A stretch of DNA of 37,250 bases from Sporosarcina ureae DSM 2281 (lineage in GTDB: Bacteria; Bacillota; Bacilli; Bacillales_A; Planococcaceae): the NCBI RefSeq assembly GCF_000425545.1, contig NZ_KE384396.1:12074-49323 (forward strand). Reading direction: 5' to 3'. The position numbers and the translations under genes were made by a program. Positions 26,184 to 35,977 of this stretch are shown piece after piece (the stretch's first letter is position 1; every line of letters begins with the position of its first letter). The notes under the pieces are model-generated. The model saw nothing but the letters and a program-made list of their open reading frames with translations, had not been told where the DNA came from and ran no database searches.

Positions 26184-26814
26184 ATAACCTAGCCACTCTT
26201 TACTATAATCTTACAGTGATCGTAGAAACGACAGCATTTAGAATCCCTCCAAATTTTTTTAGATAGGTTTAGCATTCATTGTATATAAACGTCGGTTGAA
26301 GTTCTAGTGTAGCGACTATTCTATTGCCAGAGTAATAATAGCTCAAAGATTGACTATTAGAGACAGCTGTCTATGAGGATAGAAAGAAGTTGCTATACTG
26401 AAATTTCCATATTCATACGCCCATATCTACTTATATATTCCATGTACAGTCCATATCTCTATGGCTCACTATTTATTGGCTGTATATGGAATGATCTCGT
26501 AGAATATCTTCTTATTCAGGTTAGTTTCAATATAGGCAGTTAGAAAGATAAAGTGGATATTCTAGTGATGAGATTTTTACTGAACACTGCAATGGAATTC
26601 ATGTAGCAATGGTATATCTGAATAGTTTATTGGATTAGTAACTCAATGTCTGTTGACTCTATGAAAGGCGAAATGATAGTATTATAGTATAGACACGTAA
26701 TTGTAACATTTGTAATAATAACGTTATAAGTAAAGTGGTGTTCATTAATTTTATTGAGTTAATTACAAATGTGCTATTACTTAATACTTATCTAAAAACT
26801 GAGGGGGATGTACA

Positions 26815-29799
26815 TTGAACAAAATGATGAAAGCTTCTACAGCAACAGCTTTATTGGCTTCTGCTTTAATTCCTGTGTCTGCATTTGCTGCAGAAGGACA
26901 AGCACCCAGTGGATTTTACAATGTCGAGACTGGGAAAGTAGTGTCAGGTAATGCCTTTGTATTCCTAAGCGCTGAGCAGAAGGTAGAAATTTTAACTAAC
27001 GTAAACAAAAGTTATTACTTTTTGGATGGTAATGGAAACGCACTGAATCCATCAGTTTTATTGACAGCAAAGACGAACGAGGAAGTAGACGCTGCACAGG
27101 AAAATGTAGGGGATGTAGAAGATCGACATAACGTAGTGTTTACGGAAGAAGGAGAAGTGGTTATTTCTTCAATCACTATCGAATCTTTGAAAGCGCTTAA
27201 TAAATCTGAGATTGAAGTGACGTTCTCAAATGATACGATTGCTGAGGAAGCTGATCTACAAGGTCGTCAGTTAACATTGACGAGAGATAACGGTGATACT
27301 CTGTCAGCCATCTATAAAGAAAATAGCTTGGAAAGTGGTAAAGCGGTATTTGGTCTAATTGAAGATGGGATGCTAACAGATACGGCTATGTACAAAGTGA
27401 AAGGAACAGGTTTTTCACTTACAAAAAATAGTTTTCAAGCTCGTTTTGGAGATCAGGTGGCAACCTCTTATACATCTGTAACGACGACAGTTGTTGCGGG
27501 TGATAATGCAAGCGTTTACATTGAAGCCCTAGATCAGTACGGTGAATCAATTGAAGTTCCTGCTAATGTAGTAGTTTCAGGTACGCTTAACGGTATGCCA
27601 TTAACTACGACAGGTGATAATCCTGAAGTTAAATATGACATGATAGAGAAAGCGATACAAGTTGACACAGCACTGAAGAAAGGTGATAAATTGGTGTTGA
27701 AAGCAGGAACTTCCACTATTCAATACATGGTTATTGAAGGTGGAGAAGCGGTTCTTAGTAGCTTTAAGATTTCTGCACCAAGTACACTGAAATCCGGTGA
27801 GTCAGCCGTTTTGAAAGTTATTGCAAAAGACCAATTTGAGAATCCGATGAACGTGGATGGAGACGTTCGCTGGGTAGTGAACGGCGCTATACAAGTGGCA
27901 GCTGGCCCTGCGACTTATGAGTTTAATGAAGTGTCTGCGGGAGATTATCAAGTTGATGTTTATTACGTAGTAGATGGTAAGATTCAGGATCATGCAAAAA
28001 TTACGGTAACAGTAGAGAAAACTATTTTAAGTGAATTGATTTTGGCGGCTGAAGCAAAAGAGGATGTTGGATTCACAACTTCTTCGTGGGAAGCTTTCCA
28101 GATAGCGTTAGCGGAAGCTAAAGTTGTCGCGAAAAAAGCAAATGCATCACAGGCTGAAGTTCAGTCTGCTTATGACAAGCTTGTAAAAGCGGAGAATGGT
28201 TTAACTGAAGCGAATCCTAGTATTACAGCAGTCTCTTTCTTAGTAGGAGGAGAGTCTGTAAAATTCACAGGAGTAGAAGGGGCTAGTGCTTCTATAGATT
28301 TGAGCGGATTAGATGCTGAAACTACAGCTACTGAAGCAATTATTACGGCAACTAAAAACTCGACTATGACACTTACTTATGGTGATAAAAAGAAAGTTAT
28401 AGAGTTGAAGAAAGGAGAGAATACGTTCACACCGTCAGATCTCATTCCTGGTCTTGAAGAGGGCACATCACTTTCCATTTCATTTTTACAAAGTCTTGAA
28501 GCGGAAGGATTATTGAAAATCACGACTCTACTAGACAATTCTACAGGAAGTGAAGAAGGAATAGCTGGTACTTTGACAATCACTTATGATTCTTCAGATG
28601 CGGATGCGATTAAGGAATTTATCAAAAAGTTTGATACACAGGCTGCATTTAATGATATTCAGACGTTGACAGACATGGGCCCACGTGTGACGGGTACGCT
28701 TGCAGAACAAGAGACGATTGAGCTAGTTCGGAAACGAATGGAAGGCTATGGCTACGCAGTGACAGTTCAGGAATTTGATTTACCTTCTGTAAAAGAAGGA
28801 AAGTTAACAGTTGATGGTCAAGAAGTTGAAAGCACCGTGACGGGTGGTGTGCCTACAAACGGTACAGTGACTGCTGCGCTATTTTACGCAGGTCTCGGTA
28901 AGCCCGGAGACTTTACCGAAGATGTAGTTGGCAAAATTGTGTTGATTGAGCGAGGGGAATTAACCTTCGTGGATAAAGTTAAAAATGCAAAAGAAGCTGG
29001 TGCTGTAGGCGTTATTATTTATAATAATGCTGACGGGGATACTCCTTTAAAATATACAGCGGACATTGATATTCCGGCATTTGGTGTTACAAAAGCCAAA
29101 GGTCAGGAATTAGTAGCGTATGAGGGGGAAGTGTCTTTACAAGTTGAAGTAGTGGATGAGCCTAAGTCTGCGAATGTGATTGCAACAAAACTTCCGGAAA
29201 ACGGAGCGAAGGATGCAGATATCGTTTACGTCTCTGCTCATATAGATAGTGTGCCAGGAGCTCCAGGAGCAAACGATAATGCTTCAGGTACAGCTGCAGC
29301 TCTGGAAATGGCACGTACTATGAAAGACTTACCTCTTGATAAGGAGTTACGTTTTGCCTTCGTAGGTGCAGAAGAAATTGGGTTGGTTGGTTCGAAATAT
29401 TATGTAGACAGTTTGAGTGAAGAGGAATTGTCAAGAAGTGTAGCAAACTTTAATATGGATATGGTTGCAACTTCATGGGATAAAGCAACGGCAATCTACA
29501 CGAACACTCTGGACGGGGAAGCCAATATTGTCACGAATTCTGCGAATAAAGTAGCGAAAGTCATTAGGACACCTTCAGAGCTCGTACTGTTCAAGCGTGG
29601 TTCATCAGATCATGTCAGTTTCTATGATAAGGGCATTCCTTCTGCAAACTTCATTCGTCGCGAGCCAGGAACTCACAACTTAGAGCCTGATTACCACAAT
29701 CCGAAAGACACAATGGATAATGTCAGTAAAGAAAGACTAGAAGAAATGATTCATTTAGTTGGCGGCTCAGTGTATTCTGTAGTAAGGAAGAAACAATGA
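26815..29799 (+). CDS. Exported M28-family metallopeptidase with shared N-domain
   Basis: 994 aa, TTG start with a GAGGGGGA site. Signal peptide 1-26; residues 30-115 are the shared N-domain (APSGFYNVETGKVV, FVFLSAEQKVEIL, LLTAKTNEEV, VEDRHNVVFTEEGEV). Ig-like domains follow (ESLKALNKSEIEVTF and later), then a FIVAR-like helical repeat near 405-460. A PA-type insert (GKIVLIERGELTFVDKVKNA) sits in the catalytic part. The M28 zinc ligands are all present: His809 in SAHIDSVPG, Asp821 in GANDNASG, Glu853/854 in GAEEIG, Asp882 in FNMDM, and His961 in EPDYHNPKD. It is probably an aminopeptidase acting in the envelope on peptides, possibly from S-layer turnover. It is convergent with the adhesin gene and shares its terminator. 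Confidence 0.93.
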   Translation: MNKMMKASTATALLASALIPVSAFAAEGQAPSGFYNVETGKVVSGNAFVFLSAEQKVEILTNVNKSYYFLDGNGNALNPSVLLTAKTNEEVDAAQENVGDVEDRHNVVFTEEGEVVISSITIESLKALNKSEIEVTFSNDTIAEEADLQGRQLTLTRDNGDTLSAIYKENSLESGKAVFGLIEDGMLTDTAMYKVKGTGFSLTKNSFQARFGDQVATSYTSVTTTVVAGDNASVYIEALDQYGESIEVPANVVVSGTLNGMPLTTTGDNPEVKYDMIEKAIQVDTALKKGDKLVLKAGTSTIQYMVIEGGEAVLSSFKISAPSTLKSGESAVLKVIAKDQFENPMNVDGDVRWVVNGAIQVAAGPATYEFNEVSAGDYQVDVYYVVDGKIQDHAKITVTVEKTILSELILAAEAKEDVGFTTSSWEAFQIALAEAKVVAKKANASQAEVQSAYDKLVKAENGLTEANPSITAVSFLVGGESVKFTGVEGASASIDLSGLDAETTATEAIITATKNSTMTLTYGDKKKVIELKKGENTFTPSDLIPGLEEGTSLSISFLQSLEAEGLLKITTLLDNSTGSEEGIAGTLTITYDSSDADAIKEFIKKFDTQAAFNDIQTLTDMGPRVTGTLAEQETIELVRKRMEGYGYAVTVQEFDLPSVKEGKLTVDGQEVESTVTGGVPTNGTVTAALFYAGLGKPGDFTEDVVGKIVLIERGELTFVDKVKNAKEAGAVGVIIYNNADGDTPLKYTADIDIPAFGVTKAKGQELVAYEGEVSLQVEVVDEPKSANVIATKLPENGAKDADIVYVSAHIDSVPGAPGANDNASGTAAALEMARTMKDLPLDKELRFAFVGAEEIGLVGSKYYVDSLSEEELSRSVANFNMDMVATSWDKATAIYTNTLDGEANIVTNSANKVAKVIRTPSELVLFKRGSSDHVSFYDKGIPSANFIRREPGTHNLEPDYHNPKDTMDNVSKERLEEMIHLVGGSVYSVVRKKQ

Positions 29800-29842
29800 T
29801 ACTATAGGCTTAGTCTGAAATTGAATTGAAAGAGAATATAAG

Positions 29843-29873
29843 AAAAGGCATGTCCACATGGGACATGCCTTTT
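29843..29873. terminator. Shared terminator of two convergent genes
   Basis: A perfect 13-bp stem AAAAGGCATGTCC / GGACATGCCTTTT with a 5-nt loop, A-rich on the left and T-rich on the right, between the plus-strand peptidase and the minus-strand adhesin. Confidence 0.9.
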
Positions 29874-29892
29874 GTATGCTCACTTTATTTGT

Positions 29893-32877
29893 TTACTCTT
29901 CTATATTCAATAGTAATTGACCGTTTTCGATCAATTGTTCTATTGACACCTTTTCGCTATCAGACAGATTCTCTATTTTTAAAGTTAACAGGTTTGAGTG
30001 AGTATACTCATTTGATGCTCCATCACGATCTATTTGTATAGTGACATTTTTTCCGACTTGCGATACTTTAAGGAAACTAGCTAGATTTGCCTTTGTGATC
30101 TTGTTTTCTGTAGTGACATTATTTTTCTTTGTTGAGAATAGCGAGCGCAAATCAATCCGATCTGAATCGCGATCAGTAAGGACTGTACCGTAATGGAAAT
30201 TCGTCCACGTATCATGTTTATTACCACCAGTACTGTCTTCGTTAAGAACGTTGTAAACTAATGTGTCCGAACCACCTTTTCCTGTGATCTTATCAATGGC
30301 TGTACTGCTGACTAGCACGTCATCTTGAAGGCTGGACTCGAGTAGGGCAGGGATGTTAAATGACAAGGTGGCGGTAGCTTCTACACCGCTCAAATGGGAT
30401 AGCTTGTAGTTAAATTCGTCTGTCTGTCCAAATGAACTGATTTCATTATTGGGTACGTACGTATAGCTACCATCGGGTTGAATAGTCAGCACACCATGAT
30501 CGCCAGCGATAACGGTTCTTTCATGTATATTGTAATAACTTTTTTCAATGGATGTTGAGACGTTTTGAGATTCATCAAAAGAGTAACCTTGTACAAACAA
30601 ATCCGTTTTATCCGGCTGATTACTAAAGAAGTTTCCTTTGATTGTTTGGAAATTGCCTGTAACAGGTTTAAGTGTATCAATTTGATAATCGCCCCAAGAG
30701 GGGGATGTGACTTTGATGTCTTCGATATATCCAAGTGGGTATAGTCCACCTGTGTCGGATTGTTCTACCACAACTTTATATTCGCCAGCTTCCAATCCTG
30801 TAAAGGAGAAGTTTTCAGATGTAGTAGTCAAGGTTACATCCTTCTCCTCGCGTACAACTGTGCCGTCCGATGAAATGACCTTAACATTGGTGCTTGTATT
30901 GCTGTGTCCTAAACGTACAGAGAAGTCAAGTGACGAGGCAGTATCTTGTACTACAAAGTTATCCGTTACTACATCTCCGTTCTTGATGATTTTATTAACG
31001 TTTTTTGTAGTGGCAGTTACGCCTGCTTTCGTGTGTGCTGAACTTTGTTCTATACTCACTGTTTGATTGTTAGCTGTTACAATAGTTCCTTCATTAGACC
31101 AGTTTTGGTCATCCCATTTAACAGATTCATTGTCCAAACGGATTTCAAGTGCACCTTTTGCAGTTTTGTTGCTAGCCATGTCTTGAACTGTAAATTCAAA
31201 TGACTCTACTTTCCCTACATTTTTGCGTTCTGATGCAGGACGATATTGGTAGCTGCCGTCCCGCTTAATATTTAGTTGTCCATATTTACCTTGGATGGTA
31301 GAGCCATCTGGACCAATTGCTGAGGCTGCACTTCCACTTGTATTAATATCGTTCACACGTAATGTGTCTGATCCGATTTTTTGACCTTTTAGGACATTTC
31401 CTTGAATGACAGATTCTTCTGTAGACACTTTAGAATAGTCACTTTTAATTAAATTTACAAGTCTGTATGGAATAACTTGGACTACAGAAAGCCCAGCGGC
31501 CACATCTAATATTAATTCGTATTCGCCCTCGTCAAGGGTACCAAAGTCAATCACAGCTGTTTTTGCAATACCAAGGAAAGAACCGCTGGATCCATTGAAG
31601 GATTCTTTTAAAACGTAATCACCATCTAAGTTCTGTTTCATTACGTGAATCTTGAAAGCGTGTCCTCCGAGTATACTGTGGATAGCCACCGTTGCTTCAC
31701 CGCTGATTGTAGTACCTTTATTGATACTCACATGGTGTCTATTATTCTCTGCGATTTGACTGATTTGTGAGGAAGAAAGAACACCTAAATCTACAATCCC
31801 GATATCCAAGCCTAGCACTCCACCAGCCGTTTTCTGTTGATTATCCAAACGACTTTCTACAGGATTTAAAAATAATGGAGCGGATTTTCTTGTTTCTTCT
31901 GTGTGAATAAACTCTAGCTCATCAACTTCTTCTAATTGACCGAGTGCCTTTTGAAGGGCAGTAGTTTCTTTTGTAACAGCTTGCTGCGCTTCTTCAGTAA
32001 ATGCTTGGCCTTCATATTCCTCATAAACCTGAATAGCTTTTTGCAAGGCATTCTTGACTGTTTCTACAGAAGCGGGAGTAAATGTACCTTCTGCTGTATT
32101 AAGGAGATGTTCCGTCTGTTGAATGATTGTTTTTAAACTGGATAAGTCTACAGTTTTCCCTGATAAGCCATTTAGAATATTCTGTAGTTCTTCTTTCACA
32201 ACGCTATCTTCCAGCTGATTGACAAGATCTTGCGCTTTATCAATATCGGCTTGTTTTTTTGTTTCCTGTGCAGTCTTTACTGCATCTTGAGCTGCTTTTA
32301 CTGCTGGATCAACTTCGTTCGCACTTTTCAGAGCATCTTCCAATTGATCTAGTGCATTCTGTAAGTCTTCAATTGTAGCATTGGCGTTACTTAACGTTTC
32401 TTCAGCGGCTTTAATGGCGTCTTTAACAGCTTGCTGATTTTCTTGAGTTATTTGATCTAACTTTTCATAGGCATTTTTAATTGCATCTTCCAATGCATCT
32501 TTATATCCTTGCTGAGTTAGGAAAATAACTTTACCCTCAGGAGTCAATTTCACATTATGTTGTTCTTCGACAGATGTCTGTAATGTCATTTTTTCCTCAA
32601 TTTCCTCATTTGTTTCTGAATTGATAAGATGAGGTGCTCTTAGAGCATTTCCTTCACCATCAGCAAAGTAGTAGTTTTGTCCCGTCAGAATTTCTAGCTT
32701 CTCTCTGCCATTTAAAAATATGAAAGAGTTAGCCAAAAAAACTTTACCAGTTTTAACGTTATAAAACCCAGGTGCTGCATTATCAGATACCTGATTTTCT
32801 GCTGCAATACTCGCAACAGGTGTTAAGGTGGATAGTGCTAAAATAGTAGCTGCTGAAATTACTATGCCTTTTTTCAT
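29893..32877 (-). CDS. Large adhesin: shared N-domain, helical stalk, BapA-like domains, T1SS-type C-terminus
   Basis: 994 aa, ATG preceded by GGAGGAG. A Sec signal peptide (1-26) and the N-domain (34-118; APGFYNVKTGKVF, FIFLNGREKLEIL, SVEEQHNVKLTPEGKV) are followed by a Gln/Glu/Ala-rich helical stalk (about 125-335). The second half resembles large adhesins of Gram-negative bacteria: GLDIGIVDLGVLSSSQ and a TISGEATV segment, then VCBS/BapA-type repeats (GKYGQLNIKRDGSYQYRPA and GVLTIQPDGSYTYVPN). The last 140 residues (ITGKGGSDTLVYNVLN, TDRDSDRIDLRSLF, TIQIDRDGASNEYTHSNLL, LLTLKIEN) look like the type I secretion C-terminal target domain of the VC_A0849 type. A Sec signal and this domain in one Gram-positive protein is odd; here the C-terminus may serve only as an adhesive fold. 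The match is from memory. Confidence 0.85.
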   Translation of the reverse strand: MKKGIVISAATILALSTLTPVASIAAENQVSDNAAPGFYNVKTGKVFLANSFIFLNGREKLEILTGQNYYFADGEGNALRAPHLINSETNEEIEEKMTLQTSVEEQHNVKLTPEGKVIFLTQQGYKDALEDAIKNAYEKLDQITQENQQAVKDAIKAAEETLSNANATIEDLQNALDQLEDALKSANEVDPAVKAAQDAVKTAQETKKQADIDKAQDLVNQLEDSVVKEELQNILNGLSGKTVDLSSLKTIIQQTEHLLNTAEGTFTPASVETVKNALQKAIQVYEEYEGQAFTEEAQQAVTKETTALQKALGQLEEVDELEFIHTEETRKSAPLFLNPVESRLDNQQKTAGGVLGLDIGIVDLGVLSSSQISQIAENNRHHVSINKGTTISGEATVAIHSILGGHAFKIHVMKQNLDGDYVLKESFNGSSGSFLGIAKTAVIDFGTLDEGEYELILDVAAGLSVVQVIPYRLVNLIKSDYSKVSTEESVIQGNVLKGQKIGSDTLRVNDINTSGSAASAIGPDGSTIQGKYGQLNIKRDGSYQYRPASERKNVGKVESFEFTVQDMASNKTAKGALEIRLDNESVKWDDQNWSNEGTIVTANNQTVSIEQSSAHTKAGVTATTKNVNKIIKNGDVVTDNFVVQDTASSLDFSVRLGHSNTSTNVKVISSDGTVVREEKDVTLTTTSENFSFTGLEAGEYKVVVEQSDTGGLYPLGYIEDIKVTSPSWGDYQIDTLKPVTGNFQTIKGNFFSNQPDKTDLFVQGYSFDESQNVSTSIEKSYYNIHERTVIAGDHGVLTIQPDGSYTYVPNNEISSFGQTDEFNYKLSHLSGVEATATLSFNIPALLESSLQDDVLVSSTAIDKITGKGGSDTLVYNVLNEDSTGGNKHDTWTNFHYGTVLTDRDSDRIDLRSLFSTKKNNVTTENKITKANLASFLKVSQVGKNVTIQIDRDGASNEYTHSNLLTLKIENLSDSEKVSIEQLIENGQLLLNIEE

Positions 32878-33100
32878 AATATAATCTCCTCCATGCTATA
32901 TTTTGATTATTATACACAATACAATAACAGTTCTATAATATACTATAAATCTATGTAATTCTACCAAATATTACATAATTGTTTATTTAGTTATTAAGAC
33001 CTTGTTTCATGAAAAAAATGTAAAGTTTTGAAAAAATATTACTGCTTAGTGCTTAAATTAACAAATAGCTAATATATATGTGTAAGTATTTTAAAAAATT

Positions 33101-33151
33101 AATCATAAAAAGAGCTGAGAAGAAAAATCCTTCTCAGCTCTTTTTATGATT
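33101..33151. terminator. Terminator overlapping the stop of the mini N-domain gene
   Basis: A perfect 22-bp stem (AATCATAAAAAGAGCTGAGAAG and complement) with a 7-nt loop. Its right arm runs into the stop codon of the 33150-33536 gene. It is active on both strands. The 220 nt between here and the adhesin start hold only AT-rich promoter-like DNA (for example TATAAT on the minus strand at 32909-32914). Confidence 0.85.
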
Positions 33152-33536
33152 AATCAATTGATAAGACTTCAAAAGATTCAACAGTTGGTCCTGCTTCAAT
33201 TTCACCTGTTTTGGTAATTGAAACATTATATTTCTCTTCTAATTGTCCTACTGAAATCTGTGCCTTTTCAATATCCTCATTTGTTTTTGCATTAAGGATA
33301 TCCGAAACGCTTACTGATTTTGATCCTGTTACTAAATGATAATCTTTTGTTAAAATAGCTAATTTTTGCTGAGGTGTCATAAATATAAAATTGGCCGATT
33401 TAACATAATCATGGTGACCGCTATTTAAGTTATAGAAACCGTCAGGTGCAATACTTGCTGCGGAAGTTTGATGAGTACCTGCAACAGAAAAAGCTAGTAT
33501 TAGAGCAAGAAGATTTGTAAACAAGAATTTTTTCAA
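33150..33536 (-). CDS. Mini exported protein consisting of the shared N-domain alone
   Basis: 128 aa, TTG start with AGAGGTGA 6 nt before. The signal peptide (about 1-27, ending SAA) is followed directly by a diverged N-domain (30-113; APDGFYNLNSG, ANFIFMTPQQKLAIL, ILNAKTNEDIEKA, LEEKYNVSITKTGEI). Then comes VESFEVLSID, which is the first strand of the Ig-like domain of the longer relatives, and the stop. So the protein ends within a few residues of where its relatives add their functional part. It may be a stand-alone small secreted protein, or a truncated relic; the well-formed terminator and ribosome binding site favour expression. Confidence 0.85.
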   Translation of the reverse strand: MKKFLFTNLLALILAFSVAGTHQTSAASIAPDGFYNLNSGHHDYVKSANFIFMTPQQKLAILTKDYHLVTGSKSVSVSDILNAKTNEDIEKAQISVGQLEEKYNVSITKTGEIEAGPTVESFEVLSID

Positions 33537-34361
33537 TGAATTTCACCTCTTTTTATAAAAATATTAGAAATATAACTCTATAATAATTGTAAACTATAAT
33601 GGTTATTATCACAATAAATAGTTTCGAAACAGGTACCAGGTCCCCACACAACTTTCACACAACTCACATAGTTAAAAATGGTAATGAAGAGAAAAGTATC
33701 GTTATTTGCGGTCCATAAATGTAGGTACCAGATCATACGTAATACTTCCGATTAAGTGACGTAAGTGTCCATCAACAAACCACTGTAAGACTTCCTACAA
33801 ATAATGCATATAAAACGCAGTACCTCCTTGGTACAATCCGTGTATTGATATTAGGAGGTGCATTTTGCTGTCTCGCGAATAGGTAAAGATTGTTTCACAC
33901 TTCAACATTAAAAAATGATCTACTAGGCTACGCTAAAAAAGTCTTTAATTCCACCTGTTCACTATTGATCACATACTCATCCCCTCTGTTGAAATCGAGC
34001 ACAGGTGCAACGAGTGGGCGTCTTTTCGGTTTCGTTGACGTGACCGGTTGATTGACATAGTTTTCAAAGTTCGCTGCGTTACACAACGTGGAGGGTCATA
34101 GGAATGCGTTGAGTTTATGTCGGTTCAATCACTGCTTGGTCTTTAGATCATTGACGCGAATGAAATTTTTTGAGTATGGAAAGACGATAGTACAACTGCG
34201 TTTTTTGGATGTCTCTAACCATGATGGTGTAAAGCTGAGATATAAATGAATACTTACTAGAACAGGCTTATTTAGTAGTCTTATTTAATGTATTATAAGA
34301 CTATATGCACAATACTATAGTAGTGGTATTGTTTACTTACTATTGTATTGGAGGAATTTTA
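33537..34361. other. Gene-poor stretch with a decayed minus-strand fragment
   Basis: No intact gene. On the minus strand 33930-34104 is open between a TGA and a TAG (NAANFENYVNQP..., KRRPLVAPVLDFNRGDEY...), which looks like the C-terminal end of a transposase-type gene I cannot name. GGTACCAGGTCCC-type words near 33632 and 33724 suggest remnants of another mobile element. The last 100 nt are the AT-rich upstream region of the next gene. Confidence 0.4.
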
Positions 34362-35814
34362 TTGAAAACTAGTAACGTTTTATTTTTCACGCTTTTGTTT
34401 ATGACTGTAATTAGCATGACTGTCACACCTCAAAAAGTTTTGCCCAAAATGAAATTAAAATGAACGATGCGGAGTCGAGCGTAACACATGTCTTAGATCA
34501 ATCTACTAGGCTCTTCCATACTGCGCTAGTTAATGAAATAGACAGCCAAAAAACAGGTGCAACTAAATATTTTTCAGCAAATACACATGCTCATTTTTTG
34601 GGTTGTCACTTCGTAATCACGAATATGATGCTGTTACAGGTATTAAAGCAAGTCGATTGGAAATGATTCAACATGGACAAGTGGTTGCGAGGGCCAATCA
34701 ATTGGATTCGTATAGTGTAATTGGTGAATATCAAACAAAGCATTTGGAAAAGGGGAATTCTTTTCAAAACGTAAATGGAGAAAATATAGTAGATATTGTG
34801 TTGTATTTAGGGAGTAAGGAAGTTGCGCGTGTAAGAGACTTTAGTGTCTATGTGTATGATGAGCCAGCTATCAGTTTTGTGAATCCGTATCAAATCGGAG
34901 TACAAAGTGAAAAGTTTGGTCTTTCATTAGAAATGCTGAATGTCGATGAATCGCAAGCTGTAGATATATATTTACGCGATGAAGAAAATAACAGAATAAC
35001 AAACATAGATAAAATTGTCACAGATTATTATGATGAAAATGAAAGTACAAGAAGATTGGATTTCGGTCTGTCGTTCATCGATCCACTGTATTTACAGGAA
35101 TTCACAACGTATGATGTCGTTGTTGAAGTAAATGGACATGTTATTCAGAACCCCGAAAATGAAGAGGTTTATTTAGCAGAGGATTCGTATATCGGCACTA
35201 CGTATCATGCACAAATTTCGGATTTAAGATATAGAGGATTGGGTATTAATTTACTACATAACAATCCATACAGAATAGTAGTTGAGCAAGGTGGCAAGGT
35301 CACGAAAGAGTTGAATGATATTCAAGCCTTTTTCAATGAAGAAACGTATAAGGAAGAAATCAACGTAAAGCTAATGCCGGAGTATTTTACGGATTATGGT
35401 GGTGCGTATACTATTAAGGTATATAACGCATTGAATAAAGAAATGAAGAACTTTGAATTTCTAGTAGAGAAAGATGTCGTACATGAAAATGATGTGACCA
35501 ATCCGTTTGAAGGTTTCAAAACGTTCGAGAAGAGAGAAAACATCAAACCTACCAAAACATGGAGCGTAACGTTCAATCAGGCAGTAGATGAGAATACGAT
35601 AAATAATAGTAATACCTATATTGTTGAAAAAGAATCAGGTAAGTCCGTGAAAGTGGAATATGCCTTGCAAGAAGAAGGAACATTGCTAGAAATTACGCCA
35701 GAGAAAAACTTCACTTCTGGTGTAACGTATACTCTCATTGTTGATCAGCGTGTAACGTCTGGAGCGGGTAAGCAGTTAAACGAACCAGCTGCTATTGAGT
35801 TTACGGTGAAATGA
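34362..35814 (+). pseudogene. Exported Ig-like surface protein, two frameshifts at T runs
   Basis: TTG at 34362 follows GGAGGAATTTTA. The first frame gives a signal peptide (KTSNVLFFTLLFMTVISMTV) and runs off at 34463. The cleavage site VFA-QNE appears only if one T is added to the T4 run at 34438-34441. The second frame (NEIKMNDAESSVTHVLDQ to NTHAHF) again breaks at the T6 run near 34594-34599; adding one T gives AHFFGLSLRNHEYDAV and joins the long third frame (from 34603). This third frame holds several beta-rich segments and ends in a Big_5-type Ig domain (TWSVTFNQAVDENTINNS, YTLIVDQRVTSGAGKQL). Only two bases separate this gene from an intact one of about 484 codons, so recent decay, phase variation or assembly error are all possible. 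Confidence 0.8.
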
Positions 35815-35827
35815 TTAGGAGGAAATT

Positions 35828-35940
35828 ATTTACAGAAAATGGATGGTTACTCTATGTTTAATTACAAGTCTGTTATGTACAACTGTTTCACAGGTTTCTG
35901 CCACTACTCCGAATCTTGAGAACTACGAAGTGGAATTATC
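35828..35940 (+). pseudogene. 5' stub of a secreted-protein gene cut by IS66
   Basis: Starting 3 nt after the previous stop, AGGAGGA at 35817-35823 precedes an ATT codon (35828). From it, YRKWMVTLCLITSLLCTTVS and QVSA form a complete signal peptide with cleavage after VSA, then TTPNLENYEVELS. The first ATG in frame (35843) would lose the basic n-region. At 35941 the IS66 end begins and supplies the stop (TCG-TAA). So this is an interrupted gene, downstream and probably in operon with the 34362 gene. Confidence 0.6.
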
Positions 35941-35977
35941 GTAAGCGTCAAATAGTGAACACGTTGTTTCATATAAA

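Noticed and set aside
26815..32877. Equal lengths (994 aa) of the peptidase and adhesin as a sign of duplication
   Set aside because: Only the first ~115 residues are related; the equal length is coincidence.
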